A stretch of DNA of 64,000 nt from Chitinophaga sp. CF118 (GTDB lineage Bacteria > Bacteroidota > Bacteroidia > Chitinophagales > Chitinophagaceae). Positions 37,132-45,431 of the stretch are shown piece by piece. The notes beneath the pieces are model-generated. The model did no database searches. It saw only the letters and a program-made list of their open reading frames with translations, and was not told where the DNA came from. Position 1 is the stretch's first letter; each line of letters opens with the position of its first letter. Both the position numbers and the translations under genes were made by a program. The stretch lies in contig NZ_FOMK01000001.1 of assembly GCF_900112615.1 (NCBI RefSeq), positions 1,922,001-1,986,000 of the forward strand. Reading direction: 5' to 3'.

Positions 37132-37371
37132 TCAATTTGCATCCACCTGAGCATCAATACCTCTGTTTCTTATTTTCTCTTTCTCTTCTCTTGATAACTG
37201 ATGAATGAACAACAGTGAGAAAGAGGCAACTGCGCTGATAATAAGAATATATCCTATAAAACCAAGTGTATGAAATAACCGGAACCATGCCCAGTCGTTG
37301 GTTACAGCATATTGCGCCAGAATAGCGAATAAAGTACCTATTGTTGCAAATGCAAGTGCAATTCTCTTCAT
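37132..37371 (-). CDS. Small two-helix membrane protein
   Basis: The 79-residue protein has two membrane segments (IALAFATIGTLFAILAQYAV and LGFIGYILIISAVASFSLLFI) and a charged C-terminus (REEKEKIRNRG). The family is not recognised. The length and hydrophobic pattern make it a believable membrane gene rather than a chance frame. Confidence 0.65.
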   Translation of the reverse strand: MKRIALAFATIGTLFAILAQYAVTNDWAWFRLFHTLGFIGYILIISAVASFSLLFIHQLSREEKEKIRNRGIDAQVDAN

Positions 37372-37526
37372 AAAGAGTAATTTTTTGGAGTCTCCTCGTT
37401 TTAATTATTTATTTGTTCTGTCCGTTCTTATGATTTCTGGTTACTCGTATGCTGATTAGGGGCAAACCGAATGCCATGGGATTACATACTGCAAAGGTAG
37501 TATCCTTGAGAGTTTCTTTATAGATA

Positions 37527-37557
37527 TTTTTCCACATTTTCTTTAAATGTGGAAAAA
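37527..37557. terminator. Second hairpin downstream of the efflux operon
   Basis: Perfect 13-bp arms TTTTTCCACATTT and AAATGTGGAAAAA (37527-37539, 37545-37557) flank a 5-nt loop. There is no T-tract on the 3' side of either strand. It could be a backup terminator for the leftward efflux operon or a control element of the 79-aa gene. Confidence 0.45.
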
Positions 37558-37593
37558 TGTGCATAATTGGGTGCCCTTTTTTAAACATGAAAA

Positions 37594-37617
37594 AGCCGGA
37601 ATAGGAATATTCCGGCT
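37594..37617 (-). terminator. Terminator of the tetR-tolC-emrAB operon
   Basis: Arms AGCCGGAATA and TATTCCGGCT (37594-37603, 37608-37617) flank a tetraloop. A TTTT run follows on the minus strand. It lies 52 bp beyond the emrB stop. Confidence 0.8.
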
Positions 37618-37669
37618 CATTACCTAAACCTACAACTGTTACACTGTTAGTAACATATCTTTAATATTT

Positions 37670-39253
37670 TTAGTGCATAGCACTTGCATCAAGTTTTCCT
37701 TTTTGTTTGCTTGTTTTAACCAACAGCATTAATGGTATACAGATAAGGAATAATACCCCTAAATACAGGAATACTTCCATATAAGACATTACCACTGCTT
37801 GCTTTCCAATGCTAAAGTCCATTGCCTTGTAAGCACTTCCCAATGCCGCTTTCGAATCCATCCCTTTACTGGCAAAACTATGAGCCATTCCGTTGATGCG
37901 GTTTATTACATCAGGATTATTCGTATCCAGTTTACTTACCAGATCAGATCGATGAGATTCATTACGTCGTGCGATGAATGTTGTGATCAATGCCACCCCA
38001 AAAGAACCTCCCAACTGTCGCATCATACCGGTAAAGGCGGCACCTTCTCCTATCTGTTGCCCTTTCAGGGTTGATAACGAAAGTGCTGTAATAGGAATGA
38101 ACAACATACCCATACCTATCCCACGCATTATCAGCATCCAGAAGAATGCATCAGCACCTGTATCCGGTGTTATTATTTTATATCCCCAGAAGCTATACAC
38201 GAAGAACAATAACATTCCGAATGCGATCAGATACGGCTGCGGAACTCCTTTCTCCAGGAGCTTACCAATGATCGGCATCATAAATGCCGTAGTAAGCGCT
38301 GCAGGAATCATCAGCATACCGGACTGAGTTGCTGTCCAGCCCAATGTACTTTGTGTATACAACGGAATAATAAATGTAGATCCATATAAGCCGAAACCCA
38401 GTAGGAAAGACAATAATGTACCTACTCTCAGATTACCATTCCCCAGCACTCTGAGATTTACAATCGGATTTTTATATACCAGTTCTCTCCAGATAAAGAA
38501 GAAGAAACCAAGTACGGTAGTGATCCCCAATAATAATATGGTAGAATCATTAAACCAGTCATCTTCCTGTCCTCTTTCCAGTACATACTGCAGGGAGCCA
38601 ACGCTTACAGCCAGGAAAATAATACCCAACCAGTCAATTTCACTTGCCGATTTTTTCTCTCCATATTTAGGACTACGCACAAACTGTAATGTGAGCAGTG
38701 TTGCAATTACACCAATAGGAATATTAATGTAGAAGATGTAAGGCCATGAGAAGTTATCTACGATATAACCACCTAAGGGAGGTCCCAGTGTAGGACCAAT
38801 GATCACACCCAAACCATAGATTGCCTGTGCCATACCACGCTTTTCTGGAGGATAGCTTTCTGTAATAATAGTTTGAGATGTTACCAGCAGTGCTCCACCG
38901 CCAAGTCCCTGTATAAAGCGGAATAACACAAGTTCCCACATGGCGGAAGCGTTACCGCATAAAAAGGAAGATACTGTAAAGATGATAATAGAAACCGCAA
39001 AATAATTGCGTCTTCCGAATTGCTGTGCCAACCAGCTGGTCATGGGCACAATGATCACGTTACCTATAGCGTAAGCAGTGATCACCCATCCTATCTCACT
39101 TAAAGTAGCACCCATGTTACCGCGCATATCATTTAATGCAACGTTTACAATAGTGGTATCTACTATCTCCAGCAATGCGCAAAAAATGGCAGTAATTGTA
39201 ATGATCACCCTACGGGCACCATACTCTACTAATGAATTTTGTTGCAGTTCCAT
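37670..39253 (-). CDS. emrB: DHA2 family drug:H+ antiporter (EmrB-type)
   Basis: A 14-helix major facilitator transporter. The DHA2 motifs are visible: LLEIVDTTIVNVALNDM in helix 1, WVITAYAIGNVIIVPMTSWLAQQFGRR (motif A) and LGVIIGPTLGPPLGGYIVD (motif C). It is the inner-membrane pump of a tripartite efflux system with the EmrA-type and TolC-type proteins encoded upstream. The frame extends to a TTG at 39265, but ATG at 39253 (MELQQNSL) is preferred. A large hairpin lies in the gap between emrA and this gene. Confidence 0.93.
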   Translation of the reverse strand: MELQQNSLVEYGARRVIITITAIFCALLEIVDTTIVNVALNDMRGNMGATLSEIGWVITAYAIGNVIIVPMTSWLAQQFGRRNYFAVSIIIFTVSSFLCGNASAMWELVLFRFIQGLGGGALLVTSQTIITESYPPEKRGMAQAIYGLGVIIGPTLGPPLGGYIVDNFSWPYIFYINIPIGVIATLLTLQFVRSPKYGEKKSASEIDWLGIIFLAVSVGSLQYVLERGQEDDWFNDSTILLLGITTVLGFFFFIWRELVYKNPIVNLRVLGNGNLRVGTLLSFLLGFGLYGSTFIIPLYTQSTLGWTATQSGMLMIPAALTTAFMMPIIGKLLEKGVPQPYLIAFGMLLFFVYSFWGYKIITPDTGADAFFWMLIMRGIGMGMLFIPITALSLSTLKGQQIGEGAAFTGMMRQLGGSFGVALITTFIARRNESHRSDLVSKLDTNNPDVINRINGMAHSFASKGMDSKAALGSAYKAMDFSIGKQAVVMSYMEVFLYLGVLFLICIPLMLLVKTSKQKGKLDASAMH

Positions 39254-39287
39254 CCCATTATTCAATTATGTGTGTAAAAATCAATTA

Positions 39288-39375
39288 ACGAATGTTCAAT
39301 TACGAATTACGATGTGCGAAGAATAAATCCAGTCTGAGAGTAGTACCAATCCGTAATTCGTAATTGATCATTCGT
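39288..39375. repeat. Long intra-operon palindrome between emrA and emrB
   Basis: Two 24-bp arms (39288-39311 and 39352-39375) are reverse complements with one mismatch, separated by 40 bp. Each arm itself carries AATTACG repeats. The element fills most of the 135-bp gap between the two genes. It may be an mRNA-stability or attenuation hairpin, or an inserted palindromic repeat; nothing in the sequence decides between them. Confidence 0.8.
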
Positions 39376-39388
39376 AACCGATTATAAT

Positions 39389-40507
39389 TTAGTCAAGGTG
39401 AACATCAACCACCACATTCATACCAGCACGAAGCTGTTTCACTTCAGGTTGTTTATCGGGATTCACAAATTCAATCTTCACAGGCAGACGCTGTACCACT
39501 TTCACGAAGTTTCCGGAAGCGTTATCAGGAGGCAGTAAAGCGAAGCGGGCACCGGTAGCAGGAGAGAAAGAGGTAATCTTTGCTTCCAGTTCTTTACCGG
39601 GGAATGCATCCACATGCACCCCTACTTTCTGACCTAATTTCATTTTATCCAGCTGAGTTTCCTTGAAGTTGGCAACTACCCATATATCGCTTGATAATAC
39701 TACGCTGAACAATGACTGACCAGCCTGTACTAACTGACCAGGCTGTACGTATGTTTTAGATACTTCTCCATCTTCCGGAGCAGTGATCACTGCATAACTC
39801 AGTACTAGTTTAGCATTGTCAATTTCAGCCTGACGTTCTTTGATAATAGCTTTGGCTGCATTGATCTGCTCTGCAGTAGCATTGCTCTGTGTAGCTACAG
39901 CAGAAGTCTGACGGGAAGCCACGTTCTTCTGTTGTGTCAATACATCCAGCTGGCGTTCTGCAGTTTGTTTTGTTGCCAATGCCTGCTCGTATTGCTGTTG
40001 TGTAATTGAATGATCTTTGATCAGGTTGTTATAACGTTCGTAATCCTGATTTGCACGCCATACATTTACTTTAGCCGCCTCTATCTGTGCACTTACTGTT
40101 GAAATATTTGCTTCTGAAGAAGAGATATTAGAACGGGCTGAATTTGAATTGGCAACTGCCACCGCTACATTTGCTTGAGCAGCAGCCAGTGCGGCTTCTG
40201 CCTGTTCCAGCTTTATCTGCAGATCTCTGTCGTCAAGGATGATCAGGGTATCCCCTTTTTTCACACGTTGGTTATCTCTTACACGTACTTCTTTCACATA
40301 GCCTGTAACCCTTGGAATAACCGGGCTTACATTAGCTTCAATCTGCGCATTATCAGTTTCTTCATGGTGTTGTGCGTGAATGTATTTGGAGATGCCAAAA
40401 GTACCACCACCTATAACGAGGATAGCCAATACGATGATGAAACGGAAGTTTTTTTTCTTAGGCGCTTCCTGCGAATTATGTGTAGCGGTAGTTGATTTCG
40501 TTTCCAT
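39389..40507 (-). CDS. emrA: HlyD family periplasmic adaptor (EmrA-type)
   Basis: The 372-residue membrane-fusion protein has one N-terminal membrane anchor (FRFIIVLAILVIGGGTFGISKYI) and a lipoyl-type half-motif near VTGYVKEVRVRDNQRVKKGDTLIIL. A long helical hairpin rich in Ala/Gln/Asn (about 95-220) and the closing motif ITAPEDGEVSKTYVQPGQLVQAGQ follow. It links the pump to the TolC protein. It lies 47 bp after tolC in the same operon. Confidence 0.93.
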   Translation of the reverse strand: METKSTTATHNSQEAPKKKNFRFIIVLAILVIGGGTFGISKYIHAQHHEETDNAQIEANVSPVIPRVTGYVKEVRVRDNQRVKKGDTLIILDDRDLQIKLEQAEAALAAAQANVAVAVANSNSARSNISSSEANISTVSAQIEAAKVNVWRANQDYERYNNLIKDHSITQQQYEQALATKQTAERQLDVLTQQKNVASRQTSAVATQSNATAEQINAAKAIIKERQAEIDNAKLVLSYAVITAPEDGEVSKTYVQPGQLVQAGQSLFSVVLSSDIWVVANFKETQLDKMKLGQKVGVHVDAFPGKELEAKITSFSPATGARFALLPPDNASGNFVKVVQRLPVKIEFVNPDKQPEVKQLRAGMNVVVDVHLD

Positions 40508-40554
40508 ATAGTGTATATATGATTGTTAGACTGTTACTATTGATTAATTTGTTT

Positions 40555-41925
40555 CTATTTACCAGATTCAACCGGGCCTGATTCATTCAGAACACCAGCT
40601 GTTTCAAGCAGCTTTGTATAAGCAACCATTGCATCTGCTTTTGCAAAAGCACGGTTCAGTTTAGCCTGTACATTGGCCACATCAGCTTCCAGCAGATCGG
40701 TGGTAGTAGCCAGGTTATTTTCCTGTTTGTTCTTTACGATCTTATAATTCTCTTCCGATTGATCTATTGCCCGTTGATACATATCTATCTTCTTCTGGTT
40801 CACCAGGTAATCCTGATAAGCCTTGTTAACAGAGATATGAATATTATCTGCCAGCATCTGCTCGTTCACTTTTACTTCCTGCAGCTGCACTTTTGCTTCT
40901 GCTACTTTTGCACTGTTCTTCCAGAGAGAAGAAGCAGAATATTTTACACCGATACCAGCATTCAAAGCGTTGGTTACTGTTACAACATTTGGAATAGTCA
41001 GTGCTACATAACCACCGGTAAAAGCTACTGAAGGATAGTAAGCTCCTTTAGCGGCCCTGATACCAGCGTTTGCAGCTTTTTCACGGGCATCGAGCGCTGC
41101 GGCATCTTTTCGGTTCTGCAATGCCAGTTGTTCCCATTCCGCCACGGCTTTGCTACCAGCTGGTAAAGGCTGATCAAAAGCATTCATATCGATTTCCAGC
41201 TGAGTACCGTCTGCTAATCCCAGGAGTAAATTCATACTGATGTTTGCCAGCTTCAAATTACTTTCTGCTTCCAGAAGTGATACTTCTACATTTGATTCCT
41301 GAAGCTGTGCTTTTAAGAGATCATTACGGGCCATGATACCATTCTTTTCAAGGTTAGAAAAGTCGGCCACCCGCTGCTGCTGCTGTTTCAGATTTTCCTG
41401 AACAAGTGCAACTGCCTGTTGTGATTTATACAGGTTGCTGTATGCATCCACAGTGTTCTTTATAATTGCTTCACGATCTTTATCAGCGTCAAGTTTTGCT
41501 GCTTCTGCCAGATAATGGGCAGATGCTTTCTGACTTTGAATAATGAACCCTGAGAAAATGGGCACCGATACAGAGGCCATAGCATAGGCCACCTGGTTCA
41601 CCTTTGGAGTAGAACCTCCACTGCCAGAGCTATCACTATTCAACTTCAGTTTCAGATCCACGTTGGGCTCATTAATTCTTAAGTAGGATGCTGATACATT
41701 TACATCCGGCAGTTGCTGATTGTTGGCTGTTTTAACAGACGCAAGCGCTGCATCTATTTTCGCCTGACTGAGTTTTAATTCTTTGCTGTTCTGAATACTA
41801 AGCGTTATGGCCTCTTTCAGAGAAAGGGTTTTCTTGTCCTGTGCCCGGCTGCCTGAGTATGATAATATCAGTAATACGCCTGCCGTCAGGGACCATAAAC
41901 GCCTGTATGTACTATTAAGCTTCAT
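40555..41925 (-). CDS. TolC family outer-membrane efflux protein
   Basis: The 456-residue protein has a signal peptide (ending near YSGSRAQ) and two outer-membrane-efflux repeats of long helices: LKEAITLSIQNSKELKLSQAKIDAALASV early, and LADNIHISVNKAYQDYLVNQKKIDMYQRAI late. It is the outer-membrane channel of the EmrAB-type system. Its start overlaps the end of the tetR gene by 11 bp, which shows tight cotranscription. Confidence 0.92.
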   Translation of the reverse strand: MKLNSTYRRLWSLTAGVLLILSYSGSRAQDKKTLSLKEAITLSIQNSKELKLSQAKIDAALASVKTANNQQLPDVNVSASYLRINEPNVDLKLKLNSDSSGSGGSTPKVNQVAYAMASVSVPIFSGFIIQSQKASAHYLAEAAKLDADKDREAIIKNTVDAYSNLYKSQQAVALVQENLKQQQQRVADFSNLEKNGIMARNDLLKAQLQESNVEVSLLEAESNLKLANISMNLLLGLADGTQLEIDMNAFDQPLPAGSKAVAEWEQLALQNRKDAAALDAREKAANAGIRAAKGAYYPSVAFTGGYVALTIPNVVTVTNALNAGIGVKYSASSLWKNSAKVAEAKVQLQEVKVNEQMLADNIHISVNKAYQDYLVNQKKIDMYQRAIDQSEENYKIVKNKQENNLATTTDLLEADVANVQAKLNRAFAKADAMVAYTKLLETAGVLNESGPVESGK

Positions 41926-42538
41926 GGAGTAGAATGGCTTTAAACAATTTTTTTAAATAGGTGCTTATATGTATAATTAAGTGTTGTTGCAATTGCTCGT
42001 CAGAGAGATCTTCCAAACCAGCCAAACGCTGAAAGTGATGCTTGGTCGACATTACATGATTGATTGTACCAATAAGTGTGCTCACCATCATCATGGTATC
42101 TACCTCATTAAATACCCCGGCTTTGTGTCCTTCATTAATGAAGCCTCTGATCACATCATATACTTCTTTCTTGTTTTGATGGATGAGATCATTCACATTA
42201 ATATCTGTCTGAATCTGCGCCCGCATCATGATCAAATGAAAACAGGGATTGTTCATCACTCTGTTAACATATGTATCAACCAAACGATCAAAACGATCAA
42301 TAAATGACTTTGATGAATCGTGTAAGATATCTGCCAATTGTAATTTCCAGCTATAGATCCGTTTGATAAAAATAGCCTCAATCAACTTTTCCTTAGATCC
42401 GAAATAGTAAGATATCATTGCTATGTTAACATCCGCCTCATGTGCAATATCCCTGACAGAGGTTCCATGGAACCCCTGAGAGGCAAACAGCTTTTCTGCC
42501 GCATCCAGGATTGATATTTGCTTTTGATTGTATTCCAT
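41915..42538 (-). CDS. TetR/AcrR family transcriptional regulator
   Basis: This is the first gene of the efflux operon. The N-terminal HTH is ILDAAEKLFASQGFHGTSVRDIAHEADVNIAMISYYFGSKEKLIEAI, with the TetR-family signature. The C-terminal ligand domain is divergent, as usual. The frame opens at 42574, but the ATG at 42538 (MEYNQKQI) fits the family. It probably represses its own operon by binding the palindrome at 42590-42601, which overlaps the -33 element; that is inference from position. Confidence 0.93.
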   Translation of the reverse strand: MEYNQKQISILDAAEKLFASQGFHGTSVRDIAHEADVNIAMISYYFGSKEKLIEAIFIKRIYSWKLQLADILHDSSKSFIDRFDRLVDTYVNRVMNNPCFHLIMMRAQIQTDINVNDLIHQNKKEVYDVIRGFINEGHKAGVFNEVDTMMMVSTLIGTINHVMSTKHHFQRLAGLEDLSDEQLQQHLIIHISTYLKKLFKAILLHEA

Positions 42539-42561
42539 ATACAACAATTGTATTATGGGTG

Positions 42562-42601
42562 CAAAGTTAAACAAACATTTAATTTAATCAAACGATCGTT
42601 T
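42562..42601 (-). promoter_or_regulatory. Promoter and candidate TetR operator of the efflux operon
   Basis: On the minus strand the order is TTTG (plus 42589-42592), a 19-bp spacer, then TAACTTTG (plus 42562-42569), an exact fit to the Bacteroidota promoter. A perfect 12-bp palindrome AAACGATCGTTT (42590-42601) covers the -33 element, a classic repressor position. Confidence 0.75.
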
Positions 42602-43413
42602 AAATTATTTGGAATTAAATACATTTTTAAGCTGATTTTAAGGCTTTTAGGAAGAAGGACAACCGAGTGGACTAAATGATTATCAGCAGGTTAGCCAACA
42701 TTTTGTTAAAATAAAAATATTTTGAGCTGGCTTGAGCAAGGACAGAAATAAGCTAAATGGAGAAAATCACCGATCTCAAATAATATTTTCAGGTGATATT
42801 ACCAAACAATCGCATGTTATAAATTGGACAGGTAATCGATTACAATGAAAAATGAACAAAAAGATAAATGAAGAATCATAATGAACAAACTGGAATCATT
42901 CTATCTCAACTTTTCATTTTATTTTTGATCTGTCAAAATAGTTGTTCACCCTTTACCTGGTTGTTTCATATGAAACGATTATTTGTTAACCATTTTACAA
43001 ACAACATTATGTCTTCAGTTAATCACATGCAAAATCTATTATCAAAGGATCAAATATCACATGAGCACATCCTTTTCAATGGATAATCATTTCTGAATAA
43101 AATCAGCACAAAACTTATTCCAATTTGCTCCGGAAATTCCGGTCCTGACCATTTCGTGTTTACAAATGACAGGAATCATCCATTGTTTGTTCATAGGACG
43201 TTGCATAATGTCCGGTGCTGATTTTTTTCTTCTTCATTTAGGTTGACTTTTAACGCCATGAGCGCTTTCCAGCGCTTAGGCCCTTTTATGTAACGATCAG
43301 ATTGATTGATGATGTGGGCTGATTGATTGGAGATGTGGGTACTGGAGTTGCGGATTATTTAATTATTAAGGGGTGAATACAGGTGCGATTAAGAATGTAG
43401 AAGTTGGAAGCAT
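42602..43413. other. Gene-free stretch upstream of the tandem repeats
   Basis: About 800 bp without a supported gene. A 13-bp palindrome CCGGAAATTCCGG is at 43130-43142. AGCGCT occurs twice near 43262, and short GATTGATTGATG-type repeats occur at about 43310-43350. A 72-codon open frame at 42868-43086 has no gene-like features. Confidence 0.4.
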
Positions 43414-43738
43414 ATCAGGTGATTCCAGATATACTCAGCTGTTTTTAAATATGCTGACGAGTTCGAATTAAATCAGATGAATCCTGATATGCTCAGATGC
43501 TTTTAAATGTGCAGACGAGTTTGAATCTAATCAGATGATTCCTGATATGCTCAGATGCTTTCAAATATGCAGACGAGTTCGAAATCAAATCAGATGATTC
43601 CTGATATGCTCAGATGCTTTCAAATATGCAGACGAGTTCGAAATCAAATCAGATGATTCCTGATATGCTCAGATGCTTTTAAATGTGCAGACGAATTCGA
43701 ATCAATGATTCCAGATCATATGTCAAACGATTTTAAGG
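43414..43738. repeat. Five 58-59 bp tandem repeats plus a partial sixth
   Basis: Unit starts are at 43414, 43472, 43530, 43589 and 43648, with a decayed sixth from 43701. Each unit begins ATCAGrTGATTCC, continues GATATGCTCAGATGC and ends near CAGACGAGTTCGAATC. The middle units are nearly identical; the outer ones diverge. A small hairpin, ATCAG/CTGAT with a 7-nt loop, occurs in most units. The units are not a multiple of three and carry no long open frame, so this is non-coding. Confidence 0.9.
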
Positions 43739-43829
43739 AAACTTTTTGCCGAAATCATTAACCCGGAATGCTTTCCAGTCTTCCGGCTTCTCTAAAGACA
43801 AGTAAGTAACAAACTAGAAATATAATATC

Positions 43830-43860
43830 CCGGGATGTTATCCAACATCCCGGTTTTTTT
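43830..43860 (+). terminator. Strong plus-strand terminator with no coding gene upstream
   Basis: The arms CCGGGATGTT and AACATCCCGG (43830-43839, 43844-43853) form a 10-bp stem with a 4-nt loop, followed by seven T. This is a textbook intrinsic terminator for rightward transcription, but no plus-strand gene lies in the 1.2 kb before it. It may end a non-coding transcript across the tandem repeats. Confidence 0.85.
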
Positions 43861-44064
43861 CCTCAAAGCCTATTTCAAATAGTTGTAAATCAGTAAATTT
43901 GTGAAGTAGCTTATATAATGGTTTTCTGACTGGTTGTAATGGCTTTCATCTCCTTCCCAGCCTCTTCGTTTACCATCTTTTCTATAATAAGCTTTAGGGT
44001 CGATTTTTTGTGCCACAAAGTGTAATAGCGATTCAGGACTAATATAAGTTACTAGTGTCTTCGG

Positions 44065-44213
44065 GGAGAGTTCGGAGTGACTTCTGGGTTTGGACGTAGG
44101 TAGAACACACCTTGAACACAGGTTGATCGGGGTTAGATCGGTTAATACCGTCCAACCACTGTTCAACGTATGTTCTACCCCCAATGCAAATAACCACTCT
44201 CCCTGAACTCTCC
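44065..44213. repeat. ~149-bp imperfect inverted-repeat element (MITE-like)
   Basis: The ends GGAGAGTTC (44065-44073) and GAACTCTCC (44205-44213) are exact reverse complements. Inside, 27-bp arms (44099-44125 and 44153-44179) pair with four mismatches. The whole element can fold into one long hairpin. No transposase or clear target-site duplication is visible. It resembles a non-autonomous mobile element or a large regulatory hairpin. Confidence 0.65.
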
Positions 44214-44264
44214 TAAATTATTATAGCTTGATTTGAAAGCCCGCCTAATATGATTTTTGTCTGA

Positions 44265-44366
44265 ATTTAAGGACTTTCATACCCGTTTGTGAACCCCGTT
44301 ATTCCGGCAAATTTCAGGATAGCCTCTACGATTTAAAGACTTTCATACTCATTTGTGAACCCCGTT
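44265..44366. repeat. Two 36-bp direct repeats separated by 30 bp
   Basis: The copies at 44265-44300 and 44331-44366 share 33 of 36 bases (GACTTTCATAC and TTTGTGAACCCCGTT are common). The 36 + 30 geometry resembles one repeat-spacer-repeat of a CRISPR array, but only two copies exist and no cas gene is near. Confidence 0.8.
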
Positions 44367-44436
44367 CATGTAGGTTCTATTGTATCAGGTTTGAATCTCT
44401 TCTATTTAGGCTAAATTAGCATTCTATATTTTGCGT

Positions 44437-45336
44437 ATGAAAACATATAAAGTAGTCTGCTTTGGAGAATTACTCTGGGATATATTACCAGATAAAACAT
44501 TACCTGGTGGTGCACCTATGAACGTTGCTTATCATCTTCACCGGTTATCAATAACAACTACATTAATATCCAGTCTTGGAAATGATGATCATGGCAGAAA
44601 ACTGCTGGATATCCTGAAACATTACGAACTTAACACAGATTATATACAGACAGATGAACAACACGAAACCGGTAAAGTGTACGCCCATGCTGCAGGTAAT
44701 AATGAAATGAAATATGATATCGTACAGCCGGTGGCATGGGACTATATAAAAGTTGCACCAGGACAACAGGAGCTGATGCAGCAATCAGATAATGGATATC
44801 TTGTATTTGGCAGCCTTGCTGCCAGGAATAATGATACACGGAAAACATTACTGACTTTACTAACCTTAATGGACAGCGACCGCACCTTTGTATTGGACAT
44901 TAATTTACGCCCTCCTCATTATGACAAAAAAATAGTAGGTCTCCTGTTACAACATTGCAACATATTAAAGATTAATGAAGCAGAACTGGAACTTTTGGGA
45001 GAATGGTATCAGTTGCCGAAAAACCTGGAAGAGAGGCTGAAGGCCCTCAGTAACTTCTTCGTTATTCCAACAATCATTACCACCCTGGGGGATAAAGGAG
45101 CTGTACTATTGCAACAGGATAGTTTTTATCAGCACCCCGGATACGCAATAAAAGTAGCAGATACCATTGGTAGTGGAGATGCTTTCCTTGCCGGTTTCTT
45201 ATATAGCACAATCAACAATCGCCTTCCGGAAGACGCACTGGCTTTTGCCTGTGCAATGGGGGCACTTATCGCTACCTATCATGGCGGTTGCCCCGATTAC
45301 CAGGTAGCGGAAATTGCAGCACTGATGAATGCATAA
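44437..45336 (+). CDS. PfkB family sugar kinase, fructokinase-like
   Basis: A ribokinase-fold kinase of 300 aa. VCFGELLWDILPDKTLPGGAPMNVAYHLHRL is the typical fructokinase N-terminal block, and DTIGSGDAFLAGFL is the catalytic motif. It probably phosphorylates fructose or a related hexose at the start of catabolism. The frame opens at a TTG six bases earlier; the ATG at 44437 is used. It is close to carbohydrate-acting genes downstream on the same strand, but 95 bp separates it from the next one. Confidence 0.9.
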   Translation: MKTYKVVCFGELLWDILPDKTLPGGAPMNVAYHLHRLSITTTLISSLGNDDHGRKLLDILKHYELNTDYIQTDEQHETGKVYAHAAGNNEMKYDIVQPVAWDYIKVAPGQQELMQQSDNGYLVFGSLAARNNDTRKTLLTLLTLMDSDRTFVLDINLRPPHYDKKIVGLLLQHCNILKINEAELELLGEWYQLPKNLEERLKALSNFFVIPTIITTLGDKGAVLLQQDSFYQHPGYAIKVADTIGSGDAFLAGFLYSTINNRLPEDALAFACAMGALIATYHGGCPDYQVAEIAALMNA

Positions 45337-45431
45337 AACTCATCAATAATTAAAATTCGTAGTTCATCAATACTTTCAACCATTCATTGAAAAAATATAA
45401 CTCTTTGGGTTAGCTTTTTTATATTTATACC

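Noticed and set aside
42868..43086. 72-codon plus-strand open frame
   Set aside because: AT-rich composition, no recognisable family, no promoter or conserved start; treated as part of the non-coding stretch.
43870..44184. 104-codon minus-strand open frame
   Set aside because: Its N-terminal half runs through the inverted-repeat element and the remainder has no gene-like pattern; probably a chance frame.
44065..44213. Insertion sequence
   Set aside because: No transposase frame and no clear target-site duplication; recorded only as a MITE-like repeat.
44265..44366. CRISPR array call
   Set aside because: Only two degenerate repeats, no cas genes and no further copies on either side at the 66-bp period.
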